Positions 33,378 to 44,539 are shown, counted from the first letter of the stretch. The stretch is 64,000 bases of DNA from Lantana camara (GCA_037501455.1 CM074865.1:15942501-16006500), one strand, 5' to 3'. Translations and numbers: made by a program. Notes: a model not told the origin generated them from the sequence alone.

Positions 33378-35529
33378 ATGTCTTGCACAGAAGCGGTTTC
33401 GAGAGCCCGGAAACACCTCGGCAATAGCATTAATTAAGCCCTTCTGCTTGTCGGACATAATGGTGAAGCCCTCATCCCTTACAATATCCAAATCCCTCTT
33501 TAGCACAGTTAGAAACCAACTCCATGTCTCAGTCTTTTCAACACCGACCACAGCGTACGCCACGGGGTAAATGTTGTTGTTTGCATCAACTCCTACTGCA
33601 GATAGTAACACTCCAGCATGCGGCCCCTTTAGGTGGCATCCGTCAACACCAATAATAGGCCAACAACCGCGATTAAACCCTTCCTTGCAAGCCTTGAAAC
33701 AACAATAGAAACGACAGAATCTTGTTTCTCCAGATTGATTGTCCGTACCAAGAATGATAGTGGAACCTGGATTTGTTTTACGCAACTCTTCTGCATACTC
33801 CCACAACTTGTTGTACTGTAAATCTGGTTTTCCGTGCAAAGCTTTCAAAGCAAGTCTCTTGGCACGAAAAGTTTGATCCTTCGACACATTTACCCTAAGC
33901 GCATGGATAACCTCAATACGGAAAACTTCAGCTTTCCTCTTCGGATCATTCCTAAATACATGAAGGTAACGTTCACCAAGCCATGTACTGTTCATATTCT
34001 TGCATTCATTTGTTGGGGCACATGAATGAGCTGGAAGATACTCTCTTATAAAGTAACCTGTTTCATTAATCCGTTTAATGAGATGAATTCTCCATTCGCA
34101 TTCTTCTTCCCGACATTTGGCATAAACCCTAAGAGGATCATTTCTATTGATAAACAGGTTTCTTCTTGTTCTGATAGCATGAGATGTAATGGCTTTAGTG
34201 AAATCAGCTTTGCAAACGAAAACAAGACCAACACTAAAAACAGGATCCCAGATGTCCTTCATATCAAACATTATGAATTGGGGAAGATTCGCTTCATCGT
34301 CCGAAATAACATTTTCATCTACATCCACTTCGCTGCCTACAACATCCACAGGGTCTTCATCATCAATGAGCTCATCACTGACATCAGAATCAACATTATC
34401 GCGGTGCAATTTATCATCATCTTCTTCTTCAGCAGATTTTGCATCCTCGTCAAAGTCACTGTCGTCAGTTTCTTCTACATCAGCAAATATTCCAAAATTA
34501 TTTCCAATTGATTGTTCTTTACTGCAACCAACCTCCTGTGATTGATTCATGTAAAAACTTCCCAAAATTTCCACTTCATCATCGTCGATCAGATCCAATG
34601 GATTCTCTTCAACACCACTGTCAACAAAGTCCAAAAAATTGGAGTCCTCATCAACCAAATCAAATTCTTCATCATATGAGTTATCTTCAGCAACAGAAGG
34701 CCATAATTCACCCACAGAATTCTCCACAGCGCGAACCGCATTCTCAACGGCATCATCGAAGTTGTCTTCAACCTGAGTGGGATTACAATAAGCCGCATTA
34801 ACAAACACTGGCATAGGAATATGCCCACCTGCAAATAACATTGCCTGAGTCACGAGATCTCCATCATTTTGCAACAACAAGAAGCCTTTGCCATCATATG
34901 ATTCAATGTAAAATCTCCTTTCCTGACTAAGACCGCTAATTGTGGAGCATATGTCGTCCAAATGTTTGATAGTTACATTTTGTCCATCAATATAGTCTGC
35001 TAAAACCACATGACCTCCAATATACTTTCCTGTAGGCACAAGTATGAAGGTCCCACCATAGTGAAATGAAATACTCATATAATTGCTGTCCGGATCTGAA
35101 AAAGAAAGCAAAAATAAAAGAAAATATAGTCAATAAAAAACAGGATTTACTTCATTGAACTGTTCAACCACCAATTTTTCCGCAATAAATAACAATCTCG
35201 GAAAATGACCCAGTTGTTCAATTATTCTAAAAGCACAAAGTATTCTTATAGGGGCAAGGAAAAATGTATAAAGACACAAGCTTTACTGACAATAATCCAA
35301 ATGTATCACATGCCCTAGAAAATTAAAAAGCAAGATTCCAAAAGGAAACATAAAGGGACCACAGGCAACTGTTTCGAAAAATTTCAGTTATAAAGCCAGT
35401 TCCAAGAAATGAGTTCAACACAAACCATATCTAGGCGAGAAAGATCGTAAAGGATTTCGTCAAGAAGCAGCACTTACGATATTGAGGTGGAGTGCGCGAA
35501 CGCTCCACATCTCTGCGTCTCCACACCAT
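33378..35529 (-). pseudogene. MULE transposase, N-terminal part (MuDR type), truncated by copia 1
   Basis: Exon 1 starts at ATG 35527-35529 (MVWRRRDVERSRTPPQY), with donor GTAAGT at 35472-35477. Exon 2 starts at 35095 (acceptor TTTTTCAG) and continues the frame, with MSISFHYGGTFILVPTGKYI. Order: N-terminal PB1-like region; long acidic linker; FAR1-like MuDR DNA-binding region (KADFTKAITSHAIRTRRNL, CREEECEWRIHL, HSCAPTNECKN); MULE DDE domain with first Asp in WPIIGVDGCHLKG, second Asp in FTIMSDKQKGLINAI, and CARHC. The frame has no stop for about 580 codons, so decay is slight. It ends at the copia border; the glutamate of the DDE triad lay in the missing segment. It would have cut the MULE ends. 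Confidence 0.93.
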
Positions 35530-35861
35530 AGCTGCTGCGATGGACGCCGGTTTCGTCAACAGGTACTCTGCATTCTTCAATTTCAGCTTCTGGAAGTGCG
35601 AGGATGGAAGCCAAGTGCAAGCTAAGCTTAGGCGAGAATAACGATTAAAAACCCTAAGTTTTCGGATAGAAAGAACAATGAAGGGGTATGTTCTCAAACT
35701 CTGTTAATTCCCAAGATTTATTTTTTCAAATGTTGGCGTAAGAATCAATGCACACACATGCCATTCACCCGTGCGCTTTTTAATTTCCAATTTGATTTTC
35801 TTAAATTAAATTTTTTTAATGAAATTTACTTTATTTTAAAATGCTGAGGTGGGAAAATTAA
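35530..35861. promoter_or_regulatory. Promoter/leader region of the MULE transposase
   Basis: Between the right TIR and the first ATG on the minus strand. It has TATTTTTT-like AT-rich DNA and a CCCTAAGTTTTCGG leader, but no single TATA box could be fixed. Mutator elements usually place the transposase promoter at the TIR. Confidence 0.4.
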
Positions 35862-36055
35862 TCCTACGTGTCCTGCCAACGTGCACATCCGGAGTCCACG
35901 TGGACTACTCAGACGGCCAGCAAGGAATTCCGGTGGGTGATTGTCCTCTAATTTCATGAATTCCAAAATCCCAACCTCACATTTACAAATTCCCCAAATG
36001 GTGTCCAAGGATTTCAGATGGGACTATTCGACCGGATGAATTGGACAATTTTCCC
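35862..36055 (-). repeat. MULE right terminal inverted repeat
   Basis: Inverse of 7736-7929 with four substitutions in 194 bp; it ends GGACAATTTTCCC before the target duplication at 36056-36064. Confidence 0.95.
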
Positions 36056-36064
36056 TTTAAAAAA

Positions 36065-37326
36065 AAAAAGGGAGAATCAGTTAAGGAGATTATCCCGTAA
36101 ATGGGATAAGTACACTATTTTCTTACTTAAATATATATCATTAATACTTGGCTAATGATTAGGCTAGATGCAGTAAAGCTATTTACATAGGTAGGATATG
36201 TGGCCTGATTTTAGTAAGTTAGAGTAGTGACTCATTATTTTCGTTAGTGCTTGAACACTTCCCTAAATCTCAAGGTATATATATACTTCATCTGCATAAA
36301 TACATAAATAGAGAAATCTACCCCTATAATTATATACAACTTATATGTATTACAGCTAAAAAGTGTATATATGAATATATATAGCCGAAGCCTTTCCCTA
36401 CCAAATCTTCATCCCACTTAGTTATAGTATGTAAAAATTATATATATCGTACCAATCGCATCGCCAAGACAAATGTAGCTGGACTCTCAAATTTCAGTTT
36501 CGATTGTCGTAGCAAAAGATAGAAATTTCAAAAGAGACTCCGACGGTTTTAGATGTGTTTTCCGAAAAGAGCGGTGATCAAAATTTTGGTGAGAAGCCAG
36601 TCGATTATTCAATAACTAAAAGCGGAGATAAGGTGAGGGTTCTCGTTCTTTTCTGGGGAGCAAAGATTTGGTATCCTTGTAGATTCTTTCGTTTCTTATC
36701 AATTCCTTGACATATTCATTTGAAATGTGATCTGTTTGGTTGCCTGTTGAGAATTATATTGGCCTTTTGATTCAAAAACCTAATCCTGAAGGAGAATATG
36801 TGATATGTGTGGTGACTATGGGAAGCTCCTATAGCGCTTTTTGATTCCATTGGGGAGTGCCCATGGAAAGACCATGAAGAAGCCCGCAAGTCGATATATG
36901 TGTGTGATATGTGCTCAGGTCACGCCCGGGGAAAAAGGCGATATAAGGGGGCCCTTGTTCATTGATTATCTGTGAAAATCTTAATATCGGTTATACTTGA
37001 TACATTTTCTAACATTTCTTGATATCTTGTTTAAAACTCTATGCTTCCTTTACCTTGCTGAGTCACTTGGACTCACCTTCGTTATTTTTCTTTGCTCTTC
37101 AGTGAAAAAGGAAAATTTTAGGTGATCACTTGGACGAGTAAAGGGAAAGAAGCATGTTTATATGTACATTTTTGTAAAATAGAATTCTGTGTAAATAAAA
37201 ATAAAACGGGTGGTGTTAAATAATCATATATGGTTTTCAACGTTATATTTTGAAAAATACTCTTTGTTAAATTGTTTTGATTAACACCCGGGTGTCAAAA
37301 TTATTTTTTGGGGTCGGGGCGTTACT
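36065..37326 (+). repeat. 3' LTR of the gypsy element, second part
   Basis: Continues the LTR interrupted at 7735. It aligns with 4024-4566 and 5995-6721 and is free of the 1428-bp insertion. It ends GGCGTTACT at the target duplication GAAAT (37327-37331). Confidence 0.92.
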
Positions 37327-37331
37327 GAAAT

Positions 37332-39770
37332 TTGGAAAATATTTATTCAACTTTTTAAATAAAATTTTGGTATAATTTATAAGAACAAATCTATATAGAT
37401 CAAATTCCAAATGTTTTGATATTATACATTAAATCGACACTCTCAATGCAAGGAACACAATGCTAGTTTCCAAACCAAAATCCGACAACCGATAAAGGAG
37501 GAATCGTCGGTTAAATGCGATACCAGGCATCTGGAGCTAGCAGCGGCATGATGCGGCTTTTGGCGACCAATAGGACGACCGAAGTATGGGTTTTGTTCGT
37601 CTTGGATAGAGGAATACGACGACAGTAGTCTTGACTCTTGAGTTGTCATGACGTAGAAGAAATTAACGATCAAAGTTCATTTTAAACAGAATATTCTTAG
37701 AATATTTCACTGAAATTGCATAAAAGAGGTTAAGTGTTACATTTTTCAAAGGTTGGGGAAGGGAGCACCCGCACAAATACAAAGATTAGGGGGCAAACCA
37801 CACTAAGCACCCAAAAGCACAAGAGTATCTGAAATTAATCCTTTTTATTAATATCAACATTGTAGACACGATAGCTAGTTTCAAAATATTCAGAAATAAC
37901 GTAATTATGATGTGACCTGATTTTGGGGTCGACATGTGGACACTCATAAAGATCCATGTGGCTTGAAGTGCCAGAGTGGCGCCCAAGTTATATTATGGGA
38001 CGCCTAAAATAGCCTAAAAATGACCCTTCAAGGTAATATAAGGTCGACGGGAAGGGCCTCATCGATGATCGTGTCTGGCTTCCTAACTAATAACCTCTTC
38101 CTCGTTCATCCAATCAAGGGTAATGAGTCAAGTCCCTCAACATTTCTCATTATGTCAGAAAACCTTATAAGAGAAGAACAGAGGTTCGATAGTAAGCTAC
38201 CCTCGATCCCCAAAACATCGCTTTCGCTTCTAAAGATGCCAAAACGGTTATAATCATACCCTATTTTGTGCCACCACACTTTGTATTAGGTCATGATTGT
38301 ACCGACCTCCGCCATGTAGGCTGGGACCACCAGAATATTCCCCTATCCTACATTGCATTGCCCTTTGGAGGACAGGTGGCAACTTGTTCATCACACGAGC
38401 TGTGTGGTCCCCCTTGAGATGGGGAACGACAACCTCACGAAACACTCTTTCCCTCATACTCAGCTATAAATACAAATAACATGTCTTCTCCATCAAAGAA
38501 GAGAACTTCTTCTTCACCAAGAAAACCTTAGGAATCCCTCTGCAACTCCTCTATTTTTGTTTTGTATATCCAAATCTTCAACCTATGAAAATAATATTGA
38601 AGCTAACATAAGTGCAAGTTCAAATTTTTGTATCTGTTTTCACTAAATTTAAGGATAATTTGGTGTATATAATATTAAAGGGGATAAATAAGACATGGAT
38701 TATAATTCAAGGACGCAAACTTTTTTTTGAATTTATGTTAATTAAATTGTACGGTCACAGAAAATTAACGAATAAGTCAAAAGTACTATGGGGTGTTTGC
38801 AAACTGTACTGTATAAGCAGAAGCTAAAGTTGAAGTGAAATTAAGTTGTAAAAAATTATTGTAGTAATTTACAGTGAGTGTTTGGGAAAAAAAAAAAAAA
38901 GTGATAAGTAGAAAAATAATCAGTTCAGTATTTGCAGAAAAAAGTTGATAATTACTTTTAACGGTTATTAAATTACTGATTCACCCCTGAAGTATTTTAA
39001 ATTATTTTTGAGTATTATAATACGATTTAAATATTATATTAATATAAAAAAATTATTATAAATTTACATAAGATTATTTATAATTAATCAAACATTGAAT
39101 TATTTTGTATATTCCTTCATTTATAATATTTATATTCCATTTATAAATAATAATATATTAAATAGAATCATTTTATAAGAATATAATATATCTATTATAA
39201 TATAATAAATTTTAATATAAATTATTATATTTATATAGAACCATAATCTAATATACGAATGTATCTATTAAATAACATCATTATATTTGTGAATAGTAGC
39301 ATATGTACGATGATAGTATTATATATAATAAGTATATATAATAAGTGAAATAATATTTGAATTTATAAATAAATAAAAAAATATAGATGTTCAATAATAA
39401 TAAGTTCTAACAAAAGAGTTGTGACAATTGTCCCTCAAATAAATAAAATATAAAAATAATTTTTTAGTATGTAAAAGGTTAATTTAAGAATATTAATATT
39501 TTATGTGGATATTATTGTCAAATAGAATTTTAATTAACTGTATAATTTATAAGTAGAATCCAGTAGCACTCAAGACATGCTTCTGGATTTTGATTTATTT
39601 TAAGCAGAAGTCCAACGTTGACAAACGGAAAATACTTCTTATTCAAATCAAATTTAGTCCTAAAAAAAAATAAAATTTAAGTTCAATAAGCCTCCGTCAA
39701 GTTGACAAAACAGTCAAATTCGGATTCAAATGAGTAAACATTAAAAATTTAAAGGACTGAATTGCAATTA
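37332..39770. other. AT-rich DNA between the nest and the F-box gene
   Basis: No gene supported. At about 38458-38600 a TATA-like GCTATAAATACAAAT followed by TCTTCTCCATC and a C/T-rich leader resembles the U3/R part of an LTR, and 37908-38590 may be an LTR fragment of unknown family. 38990-39550 is extremely AT-rich and low in complexity. Confidence 0.4.
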
Positions 39771-40336
39771 TGTGTAAACACCATAAACCCCACCGTTTCT
39801 GTCTCATATTTCTCCGACTTCAAACTTGGGCAGCAAGCTTTGGAAGAAGAATCGCCGTCAGTCAGGTTAGTTTGAAATTCCTCTCTCTCTCTCTAGACTC
39901 AAATATCTACCGTTTATGCTTGAAATATCTGGGCATTTTTTTCTATTATTTTCATTTCCGAAATTTTATTATTTCTAATTTCTTGAAATTTATATTATAT
40001 GTTGTGTTTTATTCTTCTCCAAGAAGTTTGATCCAATTGGTTATGATTATGAATCGTCAAGGTTTTTTTTTTTTTTTGTTGTTGTTCCATGATTATAAGC
40101 TTCAATGTGAAAATAGTTGGTAAAAATGTTTCTGATTCTAAAATTAACGTATGGGTTGTGACAAGGTTGTCATCAAAGGGTTTTTTATGAGAATTTTTCA
40201 TACGCAGGGTTTTTGGCATGTCACATAACAGTTATGCATGATTAAATGCATTTGAAGTTGATCGTCATAATTATTGAAACAAAATTTATGTTTTTCTCTT
40301 CATTAGATTCTCATTTGCTGAATCTATCCGAGCTTG

Positions 40337-42111
40337 ATGGATAGAACAGGGAAAACAAGATGCTCTCCTACTGATAGGATTAGCAACCTTCCGTCCAATT
40401 TGATGGAAGAGATTCTCAAGTACTTGCCTTTGCGTGATGCCGTGAGGACAAGCATACTATCAAGAAGGTGGCGGTACCAATGGACAACCATTCCATATCT
40501 TGTTTTTGACCGAAGTTTCAAAGAAAAGGGGCACTTCCCAAAAACTCCCCATGAGTTTGGGAAGTTCCTTTTTACTCCCCATTTTCAAATACATCATTTG
40601 GGGTTTTAGGTACGTGATTCTGGGATTTAGATACGCGATTTTGGGATTTACATACGCAATTCTGGGATTTAGATACGCCTCATTTTCAAATACATAATTT
40701 GGAGATTTAGATACGCGATTCTTGAGTTTTTATACATCATTTTTTAGAATGGGGAGTTAAGAGGAATTGGACTTATCATTTGGGGAGTTTTCGGAAATTC
40801 CCCCCAAAGAAAAAGTACTCGACAAGTATAATATTGGGTCTATCATTTATCAAGTGCTTGTACTCCACAAAGGCCCCGTACTCAAGTTCATACACAGAGA
40901 TATTGAATTTCATGGGCCTTCTTTTGATCACTGGCTCAATTTATTGCTTAATAATCATATTGAACATCTCACACTTTGGTTTCCCAAGGCGGGCGGTTAT
41001 GAAAGAAGAATGCCGCGCCTTCTATTTTCTTTTGATCAGGTCACGAGTTTGCGTCTTTGGAATTGTGAGCTCACACCTCCGTCTGAATTACCAACATTTG
41101 GTAGACTTGTCCAACTTGAGCTTTGGAAGGTCCACATTGAACCGGGACCGTTGAGCAGTTTTATTGACAAATGTCCATTACTTAGGCATTTATTCCTCTA
41201 CTTCTTTTGCTCCGATACCTCTACAGAGGAGGTTAAGATTGGTGTTCCAAATCTCAAGTGTTTCTGGTTTGGCCACCGTGACAGACTTCCTAAATTCTGT
41301 ATTAAACGCCCAATGCTCCTTAACAAGGTTGGGATCACTCTTTGTAAAAGTAGTTCACTGGAAGTCTGGAAACATCTCAAAATAACTTGACGTCATTTTT
41401 TGGTCAATTATCATCCATTGCAAGTTTGAAAATTACTGAAAGCGCATTGAAGGTAATAAGAACAGTTTAATTTCACTTTCTTCTGAATGTGTGAAATTGC
41501 ATTTCTTGGGTAAGCGTCTTACTTTTCCTTGTATAATTTTCTTTAAGTTGATTTCAAGAGCTGGTGTGGGAAGCAAATTTCCTGGCAAATTTATCAATCT
41601 GGATGACCTTCGCTTGTCTAAGATTGGTTTTTGCAAACTAAGTGAAATCAGCTCTGTTGTTTGCTTGATCACAAGCTTTCCCAATTTGCGGAGGCTTAGA
41701 GTATCCTTAAGTACTTGGAGCATATATTCTGTCATATAAACTCTGGACATGTATGTAAGTTTTTCTTTCTATCTGACTCACTCTTGTCTTCTTGTCAAGG
41801 CATACATCAACATTGATGATGGTGGCTTGAAGCCGGTTGTTGAATTTGTAAAGGCACAACACAATTCCAAACCTATAAATCTCGTGTGCGTGGCAATGGA
41901 TAGCTTCTCATGTTCAGAACCCGAAATGGAATTTGTGAAGCTTATTTTGACAGTATCAACTGCACTTGAAAAGCTGGAACTGAAACCCAATCCCTCTTTA
42001 AAAGATGCAGCAGGTAAAGTAGAGCTCCGAATGTTAAAAGAGTTGGCCAGATTCCGGAGGGCATCATCCAAAGCAGAAATCATTGTAACCTGCAGAATTG
42101 ATCTGAGATGA
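40337..42111 (+). pseudogene. F-box/FBD/LRR protein gene, disrupted by a MITE
   Basis: An F-box protein would link substrates to an SCF ubiquitin ligase through SKP1. An upstream exon (about 39780-39870) and a long 5' intron to about 40310 precede ATG 40337. The F-box is at residues 14-50: DRISNLPSNLMEEILKYLPL and RTSILSRRWRYQWTTIPYLV. LRR-like stretches follow (IEHLTLWFPKAGG, VTSLRLWNCELTPPSELPTF, CPLLRHLFLYFFC; then FPNLRRLRVS at about 41680). A C-terminal FBD region (EFVKLILTVSTALEKLELKP, LKELARFRRASSKAEIIV) ends at 42111. A MITE at 40528-40804 breaks the first exon; removing it and one target copy restores the frame (FKEK then VLDKYNIGS). A further frameshift near 41380 and stops at 41395-41490 suggest a pseudogene. 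The layout resembles the At1g13570 group. Confidence 0.85.
40528..40804. mobile_element. Mutator-type MITE in the F-box coding exon
   Basis: 277 bp. Ends GGGGCACTTCCC and GGAAATTCCCCC are inverse. A perfect 9-bp duplication, CAAAGAAAA, lies at 40519-40527 and 40805-40813. Internal short repeats (GGGATTTAGATACGC and variants) and AAATACATCATTTGGGG match the family of the MITE at 17709-18101. It adds 286 bp including the duplication, not a multiple of three. Confidence 0.93.
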
Positions 42112-42765
42112 GGAACCACGAAAGTAATTATATGAGTTGCAGCAGTTAATCTAGTCCCTTAATCCTTATCTATATCTATGAGTTGCAGCAATTAATTTAG
42201 TCGTTTGGTTTGTAAATTTGAATGCACTTTTTTTATCTTTAGACTCATAAAGAGAGTTCAATGCACTTGTCACGCCTTATGTATGCGAATTTTGCTTGTA
42301 AAAGACATCGAAGCTTATGCATGGCCGGATCTTATTGAGTAGAAATCTAACGGGAAACAATTGACGTGAAACTTTCACTACATATGGCAATTTGATTTTC
42401 AAAATCAATAATTTTTATAGGAATTTAGCGGTTTTGGTGATTGCAGCCGGCAGGTAATTCCATTATTTTTAAGTTTGGTAAGAGTGGGTAGATTACCGTA
42501 TCTTAATCTTTAATTTTATAGCTATATATTATTGCGATCATACTTCAATTAGTTATTCATAAATCATAGAAATAAATTTTGAATTTTTGACTACAGAAAT
42601 ACTTTTTCGAAGTCCATGTTTCTCATACATTTGTGATAACTTCAAACCGCTGTTTCTCATTATGCAAAATTTTTCGGTAGATTAAGTAGCCCTAGCCTTC
42701 GAGACAATTCCTATTATAATTAAGGGATAATTACGAACAACACTCTAAGATTTGGTGAACTTCCA
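42112..42765. other. F-box gene 3' flank
   Basis: 3' UTR and AT-rich flank with duplicated GAGTTGCAGCA-type phrases at about 42135 and 42180. No gene seen. Confidence 0.4.
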
Positions 42766-43600
42766 GATTACCTCTTGAGGTTTGAGAAATTACGAACTCC
42801 CCTTGGCCTGTTATTTCCTCCGTTAAATTTAACGGAATGTGCAAAATTTACTATTTTACCCTTAATATGCTGAAACTCAGGAAGGTATATGTAATAAAGA
42901 GCCTAAAGGTAAAGGGATTAATGTAATGATTGAAATTTTTAGGGGATTTGATGTAAATACTTGAGTTTTGTGTCTACCTAACAATTTATTTATTTTTTTA
43001 ATATTATTTAATGATATTTTAATATTTTTATGATAAACTAGTTTCAGTGTTTGAAATAATTGTTTAAATGACTCCGATGAATATTTATGTAAATGTACTA
43101 ATGCGTTTATTGATATTGGTGTGTTTGTTATGATTTTTAATTTTGACGGAAAAATTTGGTAATGCACTAATTGATATTTGTGTGGTTTTTCTATATGAAT
43201 TTCTATTTTGAAGAAAAAAATTGTTTTAATTGCAAATAAATTATTTTAAATTAACTATAAATGAACTTGTATAAAATATATTTAAATATAAGAGGGAATT
43301 TATAACTTTCTATCATACTCCATAAAAATAAATATGCTTGGAATATCCAATTTAGTTTACATTTATAGATAGAATATAAAACATTAAATTAAATAACAAA
43401 ATTTTAAATACAAAAACTCCAAAATTAACTAACATTACAGATATATCAATAAATTTTCGATAAAATTACAATATATCCCCTAAAGGCATTTTTGGAATAT
43501 AAATTTGAGTTAAACGGTGTGACTAATGACGGTGAAATTTGTGAGAGAGAGTGTAAAGGTAAGGGGGAGTTCGTAATTTCTCAAACCTCAGGGGGTAATG
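42766..43600. mobile_element. Non-coding TIR element
   Basis: About 835 bp. The left end, GATTACCTCTTGAGG then TTTGAGAAATTACGAACTCC, is the inverse of the right end (GGAGTTCGTAATTTCTCAAA then CCTCAGGGGGTAATG). The inverted similarity is about 45 bp. The interior is AT-rich without coding capacity. A target duplication was not found, and DNA left of 42766 has a related phrase (GGGATAATTACGAACA), so the left border may be further out. Confidence 0.6.
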
Positions 43601-43614
43601 AAACAAAAGGAATA

Positions 43615-43710
43615 GGATCGGCCCTGCATGTGAATATTGTCCCGGCACTGTTGTAGCCCAGGCACGGGTTTTGTTCTTGAGCCACTGGATGGGACCACGT
43701 AAACAAGTAA
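43615..43710 (-). repeat. TRIM LTR fragment
   Basis: The reverse complement contains CAGTGGCTCAAGAACAAAAC and GGGACAATATTCACATGC, matching the LTR at 58549-58733. Only the 3' half of the LTR is present. It directly follows, on the minus strand, the gypsy integrase fragment. Confidence 0.7.
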
Positions 43711-43826
43711 TATAACGAAAAGAATTAAATTAACACAAGTGATGCTCCCAGGGCTCCATCCCGTACGGCTTTAGAAGGTTTCTCCTGCTTCTCACACTTC
43801 TTAGCGCCTTCTTGTTTAATCCATTT

Positions 43827-44450
43827 TCACTCTTCAAGATCAAAGAACAACGGGGATCTACATTTTCGAGCATAAAGAACTTCATACTGGCCCATACCAA
43901 TCGAGGCTTGATAACTGTTGTTGTAGGCAAATTCGATCAAGTGCAATTCCTTGTCCGACGAAGTCTGAAAATCTAAAGTAGTACAAGCCCGATGTAAATC
44001 CTCGAGGTATTTGATCAATCTCTCTGATTGGCCATCCGTCTGCGGGTGTGAAGCAGTGCTAAACTTGAGCTGTGTACCCAAAAGACCTTGCAACTCTTGT
44101 CAAAGCTTTGAAGTAAATCTCGGATCTGACATAATGCTAACCAGAATCCCATGAAGTCGAACGATCTCTCTGCAATACTGCTTGGCTAGTTTGCTTACTT
44201 TATCGAACATCCGAACTGCTAGAAAATAAGCCGACTTAGTCAAGCTGTCAACGATCACCCAAATACCATCGTAATCACCCTTTACTTTTGATAACTAGAC
44301 ACGAAATCCATCGCCACCTGTTCCCACTTCCACTCTAGAATAGGTAACGGCTGTAGAAGACCTCCGGGCTTCTCCATAACAAGTCTTGCAATGTTTCACA
44401 TACTCGGCCACATCCTTCTTCATCCCATTCCACCGCCCTGGAGAAAGAAG
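43827..44450 (-). pseudogene. Gypsy integrase fragment
   Basis: Minus-strand pieces read, in order: a zinc-binding part (KHCKTCY), a core with DGIWVIVDSLTKSAYFLAVR, CREIVRLHGILVSIMSDPRF, LGTQLKFSTASHPQTDGQSE and FAYNNSYQASIGM, ending RKCRSPLFFDLEE. These match the Ty3/gypsy integrase core, with catalytic Asp in IVD and MSD and the glutamate in GQSER. There are frameshifts and stops between pieces. It is opposite in strand to the gypsy gag at 57450, so it belongs to another copy or an inverted rearrangement. Confidence 0.88.
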
Positions 44451-44539
44451 GATGAAAAATTATATTTAGTATTATGATTATGATTACGAACTTGCATGAT
44501 AACCTATGACTTGAACTTAATGCGCACACTATGGGAGTA

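Larger units (their letters stand above)
7736..36055 (-). mobile_element. Mutator-like element (MULE), autonomous-type, with nested insertions
   Basis: Long terminal inverted repeats (194 bp, four mismatches) lie at 7736-7929 and 35862-36055. They are flanked by a perfect 9-bp duplication, TTTAAAAAA at 7727-7735 and 36056-36064, the hallmark of Mutator superfamily insertion. Without the copia/CACTA nest the element is about 5.7 kb. It carries a MuDR-type transposase gene on the minus strand (interrupted) and a small GRF-zinc-finger gene on the plus strand next to the left TIR; the two genes converge. It inserted in the gypsy 3' LTR, so it is younger than that element. Confidence 0.95.
3880..37326 (+). 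mobile_element. Ty3/gypsy chromovirus, internally deleted, host to the main nest
   Basis: The outer borders are a 5-bp target duplication, GAAAT at 3875-3879 and 37327-37331. LTRs are about 1.40 kb each once nested DNA is removed: the 5' LTR is 3880-4566 plus 5995-6721, and the 3' LTR is 7596-7735 plus 36065-37326. Both LTR ends have decayed (TA for TG at the left outer border, CT for CA at the right). The initiator-Met PBS is at 6724-6735 and a purine tract, AAAGGAGGGGAGAG, precedes the 3' LTR at 7582-7595. Only about 870 bp of internal DNA remains: the gag start fused to the integrase C-terminus. It can only be non-autonomous. Its own DNA is about 3.7 kb; the other 29.7 kb of the interval is later insertions. 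Confidence 0.9.

Noticed and set aside
34026..34801. Several plus-strand frames of 118-161 codons
   Set aside because: They are antisense to the acidic linker and DNA-binding region of the MULE transposase; protein similarity is on the minus strand.
38830..39600. hAT-like MITE suggested by GGTGTTTGCAAACTG and TTTAAGCAGAAG
   Set aside because: The shared AAGCAGAAG motifs are in direct, not inverted, orientation and no duplication was found.
41433..41750. Minus-strand 105-codon frame
   Set aside because: Antisense to the LRR part of the F-box gene.
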